64,000 nucleotides of DNA from positions 1-64,000 of the forward strand of contig CALGKA010000035.1 of assembly GCA_937927895.1 (NCBI GenBank), in the 5' to 3' direction. The first letter of the stretch is position 1. Every line of letters starts with the position of its first letter. The position numbers and the translations under genes were made by a program. Under the pieces are notes generated by a model. That model did not search any database. It saw only the letters and a program-made list of their open reading frames with translations, and was not told the origin of the DNA. Positions 9,103-19,440 of the stretch are shown piece by piece. Source of the DNA: an uncultured Granulosicoccaceae bacterium (GTDB lineage Bacteria; Pseudomonadota; Gammaproteobacteria; Granulosicoccales; Granulosicoccaceae).

Positions 9103-12100
9103 TAGGCTGCGGACCGCGAAGATTGCATAACTTTATCTAGTGCATCAATAAGTTCAAACGGTGGTTTGTCATTCCACACACCAACATTGCTGTTCGGGCG
9201 CATACCTCTAACAAACAAATAGAACACACCGCCAAAGTGCTGATCATAACTATAATCGGGTAGTCGCTGTGCAAGATAGCGATGTAGCGCTAATGTATAA
9301 ATAAGATACTGCAGTTCATAACGATGCGAACGCATAGAATCAGCCAGGGCCGCCTGATTGTATTGCTCCACTGTCTCACCAAGCCAATTGGATTTATAAT
9401 CAACAATGTAATAGCGCTGATCCTTGCGCACCACCATATCAATAAAACCTTGCATTAAACCTTCAAAAGCTTTGAAATTAAGTCCGTCAGCAACACCATT
9501 ATATTTCGCATGCGGCGAGATGACCTGCCGCAGTGATTCCGGATCAAGGTTATTTACAGTGAAGAAAAACTCCATTTCGTTGAGTCGGTCTGGCGGACTT
9601 ATATTTTGTAAAACCAGCTCCCCGTTACCTGAAAGATCTGCAGCAAGTGTATTATTAATAACTTGCAGTATGGCTGGTGTCCAATCCGTTTTCTTGTCAC
9701 TGTGCATTGTCGACAAATGACCATAACGCTGCAGTGAGGCTTCCATCAATTCGCCTAAATTGGCAGTATCTGTGAAGTCCATAAACTCGAACACTTCATG
9801 CAACAACTGCCCCGTTCTAGCACCTGCGGGTAAAGATGAAATCAGTTTCTCTTGCGCATCAGCTTCTGTGACAGTAGCAGGTACTTCAAGCTCAGTATCT
9901 TCTGTTGCCAATTCATCGTGGTCTGGCAAATCAGCATCTACACCCCGTAAAAGACCAGTATAACTGTTGAGTCCCCAACGACTGTTTATGTGCGTATTAA
10001 ATTCACGCAGACTCAGCTCAGTGGTCACGTGTGATTCTTCAAAACGGATAATGCCAAGGTCAATGTCGGTTAATTCAATAACGCCTTTTGATCGCTGAGC
10101 GAGTAGTTGCAGATCATTTTTCATCTGTTGGAAATCCGCCTTTTTCTTGCTATCTAATTCCCCGTGAATTAGATACCAAAGTGCAGATTTATTAACATAA
10201 TTCGAATCACCCCAATACATTACACAATGGGACTTTGCGCGAGTTAGCGCGACATACAACAAACGTAAATCTTCCGCTAACTTCTCTTGCTCTTGAATGG
10301 CTTTATGATCAGCAAAATCATTTGACCCGAGATCTATTATCGCGCGCAGGTTCTCCGGATCATGGAAGCTCACTATCGAAGATGATGGCCCGGGCTTTAA
10401 GGAATCCGGGAACGGTATATAGACCACTGGATACTCTAATCCCTTACTTTTGTGCATAGTGACTATCTGCACCAAACCCTCATCGCTTTCTAAGCGCAAC
10501 AGAAGCGATTCTTCACCAGGGGTTGAATAAGCTATTTCATGCTTAAGCCAATTCAAGAGTTCTTCAATCGACGCCACTTCTCTGGACCTCACCTGCAGCA
10601 ACTCACCTAGTTGCGATAAGTTGGTGATACGTTGCTCACCATCCGGACTCAGCAGTAAGCGTTGAGTCACTTCAAGCTCTAACATGAGGTACTGAAGCGC
10701 ATGCATAAAACCACGCTCGTACCATAGTTCTCTGGCTGTAATAAAAACGCCGATGGTTTTATCCCATTGGATTTCATCAGACAGCAACTGCTCCATTGCG
10801 CTGGAATCATACCCGATCAGACTGGTAATCAATGCAGAGCGCACACGACCTTCACGCCCGGAGAATGCCATGGCTTCAAGTAATAACAATAATTCTGCAG
10901 CCTCAATAGTATTAAAAACAGTCTGATTGGGCATACTGACACTGCGCACACCGACTCTTCTAAGCGCTCTCTGCATCATACTGGCATGCTTATGAGATCT
11001 CACCAGCACTGCAATATCGGCAGAGCTAACCTGGCGATCATTGATAACAGCATTGCCTGCAGCACCTTTATTCAGTAACGCTGCGATCTCTGATGCGCAA
11101 GCCATTGCTATAGTCTCATCAGTCCGGCGCTCCTCACTATAGTCAACAAGACGAAACTGCATAGGTGTTATGTCAGCACCCTCAATATTCAGCACATGAC
11201 GTTCATTACTTTGCGAGGCACCAACCGGTCGAAAAGGCATTTGATCAAATACAAAAGCATCATCACGGTTGCTGAAAAGGCAATTAACCGCTTCTACCAT
11301 AGCCGGTGTTGAGCGCCAATTGGTTAATAATGTATAGCGATTTTGTGCCTCTTGCACGGCCGCCATATAAGTAAACACATCCGCACCACGCCAGGAGTAA
11401 ACCGCTTGCTTTGGATCACCAATCATGAAAAAACCACAATCGACCTGGCCTTGATAAACGGTATTAAAGATTCGGTATTGCTCTAAGTCGGTGTCCTGGA
11501 ATTCATCAATCAACGCGTATGGCCAAAGTTCTCTGATTTTCATAGCCAGGCGCTCGCCACCTTCAGAGCTTAGTGCTTGATCAAGCCGCGTTCGCATATC
11601 TTCAAAATGAATAAGGCCGCGGTCTCGTTTGTAGAGATCGAGATTGTTGATTAAAAACTCACGAGCTTGAATGATCGCGGCAATCTTTTGCCATTTAACA
11701 TAGCGGTTAAACAGGTCTTCAAATCCATCACACAAACCAAAGAAACGATGCACAGGGGGATCAAAATTTTTGTTAGTTTTACTGGTTAACCACTCCTGCG
11801 TGATCAGTTTAAATCTATCATTTTTAGGTAAACTCTTGGGCAATTGATCGGACGACATCACTGACTTCACCCAATCAATTATTTGTTTTTTTGAGTCAAC
11901 TCTGTACGAGCCCCTATTTAAAGCGCCCACATCGTCTTTAAACACCTCTTGAATACGTTTTGAGCTGTTTCTCCAACAAAGAGATATGTCTTGATACTGC
12001 GCTTTCAAAGCAGTTGCTAATTCTTTGAAAGCGGACTCACTGTATTCAGGAATAAAGACAGCGTCACGCATTCTAAGGATTGTATTAAGCGTATTTAGCA

Positions 12101-12650
12101 ATGCATCTGGCGAACTAGCCAAAGCTAAAAGATTCTCTACCTGCAAAGCGTCGCCATTACCGACCACATGACGCCAGTAATCGCGTGCTACCTCGTGCCG
12201 AATCTCAGAATCATCTGCTATAAGCTCTATGCGCAAAGGCAGGCCACTTTCGAAGGCAAAGTCCTGCAATACACGTAAACATAATGCATCAATGGTATAG
12301 ACAGATAAATCATCTAAGCGTGCCACTGCATCACCGATTAGCTTTAAAGCGTCTGTCGCATCTACCGATTTTATTATGTCGGCAAGTATTTCATCTTCAG
12401 ATGCCACTATAGTATCGGGATAACGCAACCATCGGTGAGCAAGCATAAGCCGCTCTGACAGCTTTATGCGTAACTCTTCGGTTGCGGCAATGGTAAAGGT
12501 TACCACCAAAATACGCTCAATACTGACACGGCGCTGCAGCACCAAGCGTAAAAATAAAGTGGTTATTGTGTAAGTCTTACCGGTACCCGCACTCGCTTCA
12601 ATAAGTGTCGAGCCGTTTAAATTTATCTCCAGAGGCTTAAGCACATTCAT
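9102..12650 (-). CDS. recB: Exodeoxyribonuclease V beta subunit RecB
   Basis: A 1182-residue SF1A helicase-nuclease. Walker A is ASAGTGKT (residues 19-26); Walker B is LIDEFQDTD, followed by GDPKQAVYSWRGAD (motif III region) and, later, TMHKSKGLEYPVVY and LLYVALTRAK. The C-terminal RecB nuclease domain keeps the metal-binding residues Asp1071, Asp1084 and Lys1086 in an ID...VDYKSNW context, equivalent to D1067/D1080/K1082 of E. coli. Length matches E. coli RecB (1180). The recB ATG overlaps the recC stop by four bases (ATGA), and its own stop overlaps recD, so the three subunits are co-translated in stoichiometric fashion. Confidence 0.98.
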   Translation of the reverse strand: MNVLKPLEINLNGSTLIEASAGTGKTYTITTLFLRLVLQRRVSIERILVVTFTIAATEELRIKLSERLMLAHRWLRYPDTIVASEDEILADIIKSVDATDALKLIGDAVARLDDLSVYTIDALCLRVLQDFAFESGLPLRIELIADDSEIRHEVARDYWRHVVGNGDALQVENLLALASSPDALLNTLNTILRMRDAVFIPEYSESAFKELATALKAQYQDISLCWRNSSKRIQEVFKDDVGALNRGSYRVDSKKQIIDWVKSVMSSDQLPKSLPKNDRFKLITQEWLTSKTNKNFDPPVHRFFGLCDGFEDLFNRYVKWQKIAAIIQAREFLINNLDLYKRDRGLIHFEDMRTRLDQALSSEGGERLAMKIRELWPYALIDEFQDTDLEQYRIFNTVYQGQVDCGFFMIGDPKQAVYSWRGADVFTYMAAVQEAQNRYTLLTNWRSTPAMVEAVNCLFSNRDDAFVFDQMPFRPVGASQSNERHVLNIEGADITPMQFRLVDYSEERRTDETIAMACASEIAALLNKGAAGNAVINDRQVSSADIAVLVRSHKHASMMQRALRRVGVRSVSMPNQTVFNTIEAAELLLLLEAMAFSGREGRVRSALITSLIGYDSSAMEQLLSDEIQWDKTIGVFITARELWYERGFMHALQYLMLELEVTQRLLLSPDGEQRITNLSQLGELLQVRSREVASIEELLNWLKHEIAYSTPGEESLLLRLESDEGLVQIVTMHKSKGLEYPVVYIPFPDSLKPGPSSSIVSFHDPENLRAIIDLGSNDFADHKAIQEQEKLAEDLRLLYVALTRAKSHCVMYWGDSNYVNKSALWYLIHGELDSKKKADFQQMKNDLQLLAQRSKGVIELTDIDLGIIRFEESHVTTELSLREFNTHINSRWGLNSYTGLLRGVDADLPDHDELATEDTELEVPATVTEADAQEKLISSLPAGARTGQLLHEVFEFMDFTDTANLGELMEASLQRYGHLSTMHSDKKTDWTPAILQVINNTLAADLSGNGELVLQNISPPDRLNEMEFFFTVNNLDPESLRQVISPHAKYNGVADGLNFKAFEGLMQGFIDMVVRKDQRYYIVDYKSNWLGETVEQYNQAALADSMRSHRYELQYLIYTLALHRYLAQRLPDYSYDQHFGGVFYLFVRGMRPNSNVGVWNDKPPFELIDALDKVMQSSRSAA

Positions 12651-15600
12651 TCTTCGCCCTCTTCTTCAACGTAGTCGTCTGTAGCCGCTATTAGTTCTCT
12701 GTTTTCAATTAAGGGGGAAAAAACCGCTAGTGACAGCCTTTCGAAGTCTTCGTTTAAAGGGTTAGACACCCCACGCCAAACAATGGTGTTGCCATATTCT
12801 TCACACTCCTTGCGCTGAAAGCGCGAATCACCCGCCCATATTTTATACGCCTTCCAGTAACGCTTATCCGGATCATCACTATTTGCATACGCATAGGACG
12901 ATTCAGGAAAATACGGCTGTGGTGCTACCAGGCCCTGATGTCGCGCTTGCAATAGCACCTGCAGGAGTTGCAGCGGGTTTTCGACAGTTTTAAATAACAA
13001 AGTCTCGCCTTCAAAAACATAAGCGCTTTGTTTTTTCACCCCCGGGTTTTGAAGTGCGCAAAGACACAGATGTTCGATCCAAAGTGCGATGATGTATTTG
13101 CTTCGCAAGGCACCAAAGCGCCACCTGAAAAGTCCGTTTTGTTGTAAACCTGTGAGATGACCTTGAAGTAAAAATGAATCTATTTCCAGCGCTACCTCAA
13201 GAGGTTGCACAAGGGCTGACTCATGTTTTAAGACACGTGCATCAAGTGTAATGGCTTTATCTAACGTAGCATTAAACAATAATTCTCCATTGATCCCATC
13301 AGGGGTTATTCCCTGCGCGTAGAGCGTTTGCTTTACATCTTCCTTTGGTTGGTTTTTAAACAGTTGCAGTGCTTGTTGGTTGAACTGCCATTTATCTAAG
13401 CCGGTTAAATCAAATGGCTCTATAGACTTAAGCTCGTCTTCACCGTAGGGCAGTCTCACATCTAAGCGGTTTACTAAAAAGTGCTTTGACGGATCTGTGT
13501 AATAAGCGATTAGATCGTGCAGATAAACCACTTTAGATGGCTCTGCAAGTGCACTATTACCTGACACGAACGGCGGCTCTTCATTGGCCGGTGTGGCTTT
13601 AGCTGCATCGAACCAATGCGCCTTGTAGTTAAATAAACGCTCATTTGAATGATCAAAGTAACGCACACTAAATGGCTGCAAAGGATGCTGTAGCACTGTT
13701 AGTGCCTCAGAAGACGATTCACCTGCACGCTGACAACTTGAATTAATGTAAGCTAGGGTCTCTGTTACGACTGTAGATGCTGCTTTCGGTGAGTTGTCAC
13801 GACTGTCTCTACCGGTGTAGCTGATATACAACACATCACGTGCAGATAACAGCGTCTCTAAAAAAAGATAACGGTCATTATTGCCGGATAAACGATCCCC
13901 GCGCCGTGGGTGCATGGCCATCAGATCAAATGACATAGGTCTATGGTCACGTGGGAAATCATCTGCATTCATACCGAGCAAACACACCACTCGAAATGGT
14001 ATTGAACGCATTGGCACCATATTCGAAAACGATACACGGCCCGTTAGAAATTGTCGGACGTTGCTGGTGTCTTCGAGTACCGTGTTAACAACCTCAAGTA
14101 GTACGTTTATATTAACTGGCGTATCCGTTTGAGTTGATTCCGCCGCCATATTGGCCTCGGTTAACGATGCTAACAAGCCTTCACGCATAGACTGCAGCGC
14201 ATGACGCTCACTGTGATCAGGATCAAAAAACGCCTCGATAATTTGATCTATCTCAGTCAGCCAATCTGTCACCAGGTGTTCCGCTTTTAAGCGTCTACGC
14301 CATTGCCGACACAGATCAATAATATGTTGAAGTATTCCAAGCCGATCACTATCGGTGCCTTCTACCTCACTATAAGGCGCAACACCTTCGTATAGGTCTG
14401 TTTCTGACGGTAGCGCATAGCCGACAAACATGCGCTTAAGACCAAATTGCCAACTATTAGTACCAAGTGCTGGCAAACCAAGCTCGGCACGCATGTCTGC
14501 GTCAAGTGACCAACGGATGCCGCTCTCACTTATCCATTGACGCAAGCGATTTAAGTCTGATAGCTCTAGTTTAAAACGACGGCGTATAGCCGGCACCTGC
14601 AAGAGCTCGATGATATCAGTCGATTCAAATCTGGATTCCGGCAACTGTAACAATGATAAAAATGCTTCAAGCAACTGTTGTTCAGATCGCAAACGACGAT
14701 CAGACACCGACCACGGGATGCGTTGCTTGCTGGACACAGAACCAAACACCGCATCTATAAAAGGCGCATAACGATCAATATCCGGAGACATTACAATGAC
14801 ATCACGCGGCTCTAACTTGGGTAAGATCTCAAAAAGATGTAGTAGTTGATCATGCAGCACTTGTACTTCGCGCAATGCACTATGACAACTATGAACTACA
14901 ACGGAGTGATCAGTTGCGGCAATGGCGGCTCCCGACCCATCGCTTTTGTCCGATAGCTCCAGGATGTCGCTTTGTAGACTATGAAGCAGGCTTTCCGACA
15001 CAGGCTGCACAAAAGACTCTGACTCTTCCACTTCACGCTCAAGCAACAGATCTAGAAACCCCTGCCCTGCATGCCCCCAAGATGCCAACATTGGGTTACC
15101 AATATCAAGCAAACCGACTGGGTCTGCATTGTCGGTTTGACTACCCAGTAAACGATAAGCCTTTGCTCGACGCCGGGCTTGTGATTTTTCGCCTTGAATA
15201 TCAGCCCAATATTCAGAACAGGGATTCAAATAGTAAAGAGTTATCTCTGTGTGCTGTGCAAACCACTGCATAAGATCCAGGTATAACGGTGGCAAACTGG
15301 ATATTCCAAATATTGACACCCTTGCCGGCAGTTTGTTGGTAGGTTTTGTACCCGTCATTGAAAACAATTGCTTTCTGATATCACCCCAACTTTGAGATTC
15401 ATCATTACTGGCAAGTGCGCGCCACAAAACAGCTTGCCAATGCACTTCTTTACCTTGCTGCCATTCTTCTATTAAGTCAGCGCGGTAACTTAAATATTGT
15501 TCGAAGGTTGCAGCTATTTTTCCAGCTAGCTGGAATCGCTTTAGGCTGTCTTGATCATCAGACAAATAATGTTCTAGTTCTTTAAAAACTGACTGCGATA

Positions 15601-15898
15601 AGAATTCGGGCAGCAGATTAAATATTTGCCATTGCAGACGCATTTCATTACGTGGTGGCGAATCTGGTAACTCAGGCAACCAACACTGTGCCGCTTGCCA
15701 TAAAAAAACACCAGGCGTCGAAAACGTAAAGTTTGCGCTTATACCTTCACGCTCTGCAATCTGCTGCGAAAGCCAACGCGACATTCCTGGGTTTTGCACC
15801 ACAATCACCTCAGCATCAAACGGATCACCCGTATTGATCTGTGTTAGCAATTGAGCCAGCAAACTTTCTAAATGATTGCTGCTATGTACGTGAAGCAT
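12647..15898 (-). CDS. recC: Exodeoxyribonuclease V gamma subunit RecC
   Basis: 1083 residues from ATG 15898 (MLHVHSSNHLE...), which aligns with the E. coli start (MLRVYHSN) and has GGAG upstream; longer in-frame starts up to 15931 are not needed. RecC is an inactivated helicase-nuclease relative that splits the strands and recognises Chi. Family features seen: VVQNPGMSRWLSQQIAEREGISANFTFSTPGVFLW near the N-terminus, VCLLGMNADDFPRDHRP in the middle, and LYISYTGRDSRDNSPKAAS. It is the first gene of recC-recB-recD. Only the Chi-recognition region would tell which Chi sequence is used; this cannot be read by eye. Confidence 0.97.
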   Translation of the reverse strand: MLHVHSSNHLESLLAQLLTQINTGDPFDAEVIVVQNPGMSRWLSQQIAEREGISANFTFSTPGVFLWQAAQCWLPELPDSPPRNEMRLQWQIFNLLPEFLSQSVFKELEHYLSDDQDSLKRFQLAGKIAATFEQYLSYRADLIEEWQQGKEVHWQAVLWRALASNDESQSWGDIRKQLFSMTGTKPTNKLPARVSIFGISSLPPLYLDLMQWFAQHTEITLYYLNPCSEYWADIQGEKSQARRRAKAYRLLGSQTDNADPVGLLDIGNPMLASWGHAGQGFLDLLLEREVEESESFVQPVSESLLHSLQSDILELSDKSDGSGAAIAATDHSVVVHSCHSALREVQVLHDQLLHLFEILPKLEPRDVIVMSPDIDRYAPFIDAVFGSVSSKQRIPWSVSDRRLRSEQQLLEAFLSLLQLPESRFESTDIIELLQVPAIRRRFKLELSDLNRLRQWISESGIRWSLDADMRAELGLPALGTNSWQFGLKRMFVGYALPSETDLYEGVAPYSEVEGTDSDRLGILQHIIDLCRQWRRRLKAEHLVTDWLTEIDQIIEAFFDPDHSERHALQSMREGLLASLTEANMAAESTQTDTPVNINVLLEVVNTVLEDTSNVRQFLTGRVSFSNMVPMRSIPFRVVCLLGMNADDFPRDHRPMSFDLMAMHPRRGDRLSGNNDRYLFLETLLSARDVLYISYTGRDSRDNSPKAASTVVTETLAYINSSCQRAGESSSEALTVLQHPLQPFSVRYFDHSNERLFNYKAHWFDAAKATPANEEPPFVSGNSALAEPSKVVYLHDLIAYYTDPSKHFLVNRLDVRLPYGEDELKSIEPFDLTGLDKWQFNQQALQLFKNQPKEDVKQTLYAQGITPDGINGELLFNATLDKAITLDARVLKHESALVQPLEVALEIDSFLLQGHLTGLQQNGLFRWRFGALRSKYIIALWIEHLCLCALQNPGVKKQSAYVFEGETLLFKTVENPLQLLQVLLQARHQGLVAPQPYFPESSYAYANSDDPDKRYWKAYKIWAGDSRFQRKECEEYGNTIVWRGVSNPLNEDFERLSLAVFSPLIENRELIAATDDYVEEEGEE

Positions 15899-15967
15899 TT
15901 TACTCCGGTGATCCGCCAAGCAGAAAAGCACTTAGTGGCAGTTTCCGCGCTTAGAATTCAAAGTAAA

Positions 15968-15973
15968 ATTATA
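15968..15973 (-). promoter_or_regulatory. Candidate extended -10 promoter of recCBD
   Basis: Read on the minus strand, TGGTATAAT (TATAAT at 15973-15968 preceded by TG one base before it) is a perfect extended -10 box. No good -35 hexamer is seen 17 bp upstream, as is usual for extended -10 promoters. The predicted start would lie about 60 nt before the recC ATG. Confidence 0.5.
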
Positions 15974-16058
15974 CCAGAATTAAAGTGTGATCAGCGCTCT
16001 ATAGGCACGGATAGCAGAGTTGTCTTAGCACCTGGACCACTATTTAGTTGGCCACCAT

Positions 16059-18062
16059 TCAGGCCACTCGGCCTGTTGCAGTCGCCACGATAACAGACTC
16101 AAAAAAAGTCACCTGGCCACCTTCCTCCACAGCGTTGTCGTGTCGGTCTATTTTTATTTCAATGCTAGTGCCTCCCGCATCAGTGGCTTTTTGCACGGCT
16201 AGCTCTGTTGCCACTTCAATAGCCCACTCAGCACCTGGCTCAAGACCATCAAACTCCCGCTGTTCTTGAGGTGCGTGCACCAATACTCTTTTATTACCCG
16301 ATACAGGGGAAATGGTTATCTGCGCCGATTGCCTGACTATGCCCACAACAGCACCAATGGCATTGGCCACTTCAGCATGCTCTGGCACAACTATTTCTGC
16401 CTGCATAAAATCACAGATAGGCGGGTAAAAACTCAGTGCCGGCGCACCAATGCCAATCACAGGCACATTGAGTCTGGCTGACATACCCAGCCAAGTGTCT
16501 GTATCAGCTCGCGCCTCACCACTCGTAAACATATCCTCTAACAGCGCACGGTTACGCGGATGCATCGGCTTACCAAACACGCCGTTTGCATCGTTGATTA
16601 CGGCGGTCATCAGGCACATGGCCGATTGCCTCGACATCTGCGACAACATGCTTGTACTAAACGCCTCAGCATCAGGCCAGCTTTCACCTAAGTTGAATTT
16701 ACTATAGCGACTTAAGAGAGTGGCCCCCATTAGTGACGCTTCGGGTGACCAGTCGGCTTGCGAGCCACATACGTGGGCCGCATCTGTCGGCGTGAATCCC
16801 GCCAACGTTAAAATACCCATTTCAATTAGACGCTTCATCGCTAGTGAGAAGTGCCGCTCTGCAAAAACAGATTGCATCGATTGCGGGTGATTTTTAACTT
16901 CATTAATCAATGCACGCTGCTGGGCTGTTAACCTGACGGATTCATCTGGCTCTGCCTGTAATACGATAAACCTTGCGGTATTGGTTTTAGTCCATGGCTC
17001 ATCAATGTAGGCTTGTAATTCAACAAGCACTTTCGGGTAGCGTGAAGCCAGTACACATAGCGGCATTACTTTGTGCGGCCCAAAGGTAAACTTGCGCTGC
17101 TCTCTGTCATAGCGGATTTCGCTATCACCACCTAAGCCGTGAGTATCAATTTTTACCGCACTCACCATCGTGCGCCAACCATTCACACTGGCACCCTCGC
17201 TACTCAGTAAGGGCTCACCATTTTTTATTATCGCAACATCCGTCGTGGTTCCACCAACATCAGATACTAGCATCTCCGGTAGATCAGCCAGGAACTGCGC
17301 CCCCACTACACTAGCCGCAGGCCCCGACAAAATCGTTTCAACCGGTGAGTGCTCTGCGAAGTCTGAGCTTACTAAAGTACCATCGCCGCGCACCACCATT
17401 AACGGCGCTTCAATTCCGTGCGTCGCCATCGTTGCCCTGGTGGCAACAATAAGGTCTTTTATAAGCGGAATCAGCCGGGCATTTATAAGTGCGGTTAGCG
17501 CTCGTCGCGGCGCATCTAAAGAGGCACTGAGTTCATAACCACAGGTGACTGGTAAGCCGGTGACTTCACGAAGCTTGTCCCTTAATGCCACCTCATGCGC
17601 CGGGTTACGCACAGAGAACATAGCAGAGATCGCCACTGCCGCAATGCCATTACCCAGCGCTTGCACTTGCTTAACAACAGTATCAAGATCCAGCGGGCAG
17701 CTCTGATGCCCCGCTGCATCATGCCCACCCTCAACCATAATCAACGGCATGTCCCGCGCCGCTTCATCAAGATTGGCAAGTAATAGTTGCGATGGCCGGT
17801 AACCGACAAGAACTATCGCGGCCTTTGCACCATGACTCTCTACTATGGCATTGGTGGCAAGCGTAGTGGACAAACACACCAATGAAACGTCTGCCGGGTT
17901 ACGTGCACCTAAAGTTTTACCAATCGATGCTGCAATTCCTTCTATTAGATTGTGGCGCGTAGTAAGAGACTTTGATTTCTCGACGACTACCTGCGTCTCA
18001 CTATCTACCAAGACGGCATCGGTGTACGTACCACCTGTATCTATACCAAGACGCAAACTCAT
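16059..18062 (-). CDS. Hydantoinase/oxoprolinase (HyuA) family protein
   Basis: About 667 residues from ATG 18062 (MSLRLGIDTGGTYTDAVLVD). The HyuA N-terminal nucleotide-binding motif (IDTGGTYTD) sits directly at this start; an in-frame extension to 18185 has no family resemblance. A second phosphate-binding motif (SDVGGTTTDVAII) and an adenosine-type segment (LSGPAASVVGA) show the ASKHA fold used for ATP-driven opening of hydantoin or 5-oxoproline rings. The partner HyuB is absent from both flanks, so this is a stand-alone subunit or a member of the branch that acts without HyuB. Neighbours (recC upstream, pilin genes downstream) give no pathway clue. Confidence 0.85.
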   Translation of the reverse strand: MSLRLGIDTGGTYTDAVLVDSETQVVVEKSKSLTTRHNLIEGIAASIGKTLGARNPADVSLVCLSTTLATNAIVESHGAKAAIVLVGYRPSQLLLANLDEAARDMPLIMVEGGHDAAGHQSCPLDLDTVVKQVQALGNGIAAVAISAMFSVRNPAHEVALRDKLREVTGLPVTCGYELSASLDAPRRALTALINARLIPLIKDLIVATRATMATHGIEAPLMVVRGDGTLVSSDFAEHSPVETILSGPAASVVGAQFLADLPEMLVSDVGGTTTDVAIIKNGEPLLSSEGASVNGWRTMVSAVKIDTHGLGGDSEIRYDREQRKFTFGPHKVMPLCVLASRYPKVLVELQAYIDEPWTKTNTARFIVLQAEPDESVRLTAQQRALINEVKNHPQSMQSVFAERHFSLAMKRLIEMGILTLAGFTPTDAAHVCGSQADWSPEASLMGATLLSRYSKFNLGESWPDAEAFSTSMLSQMSRQSAMCLMTAVINDANGVFGKPMHPRNRALLEDMFTSGEARADTDTWLGMSARLNVPVIGIGAPALSFYPPICDFMQAEIVVPEHAEVANAIGAVVGIVRQSAQITISPVSGNKRVLVHAPQEQREFDGLEPGAEWAIEVATELAVQKATDAGGTSIEIKIDRHDNAVEEGGQVTFFESVIVATATGRVA

Positions 18063-18348
18063 CGCAAAGCCTAACTCTAAATAGCAATAGGAATTGTGGT
18101 CTCCCACAACGTGTCCAGCGAATACTGACATCTTGACGGAGGCAAGATTCCCTCCAAACGACAACCGATTGTCTATGCCATCCACTTCACAGTTTGGGCA
18201 TGCCGCTAAGTGATTTTACTGGCCAGGAACACCACCCATAAGACCTTTCTTTTCAATTCATTAGGCTACTTAAGTTAAAGCAACTTCGCGAATACATTAC
18301 GAGCCTCCAGCTCAATCCTAGTGAAATCAGGTCGTTATAGAGCAGGAT

Positions 18349-18933
18349 ATGAAAAAACAAAGCGGCATGACACTCATTGAGCTCATTATTGTGGTGGCTA
18401 TAGTAGGCATTATTGCCTCGCTGTCTGCACCGAATTTCGGCTCACTGATGAAAAACAGTCAATTAAAAACCACTTACAACACTTTCACAGGGGTGATTTC
18501 AACCGCTCGTGCAGAGGCGGTTAGTCGTGGAGTCTCGATTACCGTTTGTGTTAGCAAAGACCAAACAAGTTGCTCGACCGAAGCCAGTGACAATTGGTCG
18601 GACGGATATATAGCTTTCCTTGATAGAGACCGCGACGGCATTCGAGACGGCTCTGATACTCCACCAGAAGAAATTTTGGTTTACGAGCCACCGGCATCAG
18701 GCGGTATCACTATCAAGTCCGCTACCGATGATTACACTAACTCGATCACTATTGCCCCAAGAGGCCGTTTAACCAGCGAAGGCACATTCGTTTTCTGTAG
18801 TGGCACTGATGCCACTACAGCAAAAGCATTAAATCTATGGGTCACGGGTTTAGGTCGGCTGGCAACAGACAGCGCCGATGATACGGATACCATCGTTGAA
18901 GGCGCTGATACAAACAACGTCAGTTGCACATAA
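18349..18933 (+). CDS. fimT: GspH/FimT-type minor pilin (set 1)
   Basis: A 194-residue class-III pilin precursor. The short leader MKKQSG ends in Gly at the prepilin-peptidase site, followed by MTLIELIIVVAIVGIIA, with the Glu at mature position 5 needed for assembly. The rest follows the GspH/FimT pattern with ARAEAVSRG after the helix and two Cys pairs. It is the first gene of a four-gene plus-strand minor-pilin cluster (FimT-PilV-PilW-PilX), each gene following closely. Minor pilins of this kind form the priming tip complex of type IV pili. A Asp-rich stretch (DRDRDGIRDGSD, about residues 85-98) could bind calcium; this is inference. Confidence 0.9.
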   Translation: MKKQSGMTLIELIIVVAIVGIIASLSAPNFGSLMKNSQLKTTYNTFTGVISTARAEAVSRGVSITVCVSKDQTSCSTEASDNWSDGYIAFLDRDRDGIRDGSDTPPEEILVYEPPASGGITIKSATDDYTNSITIAPRGRLTSEGTFVFCSGTDATTAKALNLWVTGLGRLATDSADDTDTIVEGADTNNVSCT

Positions 18934-18945
18934 GAGTCTTATATT

Positions 18946-19440
18946 ATGATCAACAGTAAAAATTCTACTGGCGGGTTCGCGTTAATAGAAGTACTACTCG
19001 CTGTAGTGATTCTAGCTATTGGCTTACTGGCAGGTTCAAAAATGCAAATCCTTGGTATTCACTATACTCAAGGTGCTATGTCACGCTCGCACGCAGCGCT
19101 GGCGGCAAGCGATATTATTGATCGCATGAGGCTCAACCCTGACGGGGTTGCCGCGGGTGCTTATGACGGCAAGTCAACCGAGACAATCCCCGCAGACCCA
19201 GGATGCACTGCAACAGGTTGCACATCAGCGCAGCTCGCTAATCTTGATCTACGGATGTGGGCTCGTCACTTCGGCGGTTTAGCAGCAGATGAAAGCATTA
19301 GCACGGCACTGCCACCTGGTGCGAAAGGCACTATAACAAGGGAAGCTACCGGCAAGCATACCATTCATATTGAATGGAGCGATCATGTTCAAGGAAAAAA
19401 TGCGGAACCACGAGAAATTAACATCGGGGTAACGCTTTAA
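18946..19440 (+). CDS. pilV: PilV-type minor pilin (set 1)
   Basis: 164 residues. The leader ends in GG and the mature part begins FALIEVLLAVVILAIGLLAG, including Glu5. The continuing sequence (SHAALAASDIIDRMRLNP) is diagnostic of PilV/GspI-like minor pilins. It starts 12 bp after fimT and its stop overlaps the pilW start by one base (TAATG), so it is translationally coupled in the set-1 operon. It is expected to join the tip complex with PilW and PilX. Compared with the set-2 PilV (25827-26438) it is shorter and has only two obvious cysteines close together (CTATGC). Confidence 0.9.
   Translation: MINSKNSTGGFALIEVLLAVVILAIGLLAGSKMQILGIHYTQGAMSRSHAALAASDIIDRMRLNPDGVAAGAYDGKSTETIPADPGCTATGCTSAQLANLDLRMWARHFGGLAADESISTALPPGAKGTITREATGKHTIHIEWSDHVQGKNAEPREINIGVTL

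Noticed and set aside
14875-15273. A 132-residue plus-strand frame inside recC
   Set aside because: Shadow of the minus-strand recC gene, which has clear family motifs throughout.
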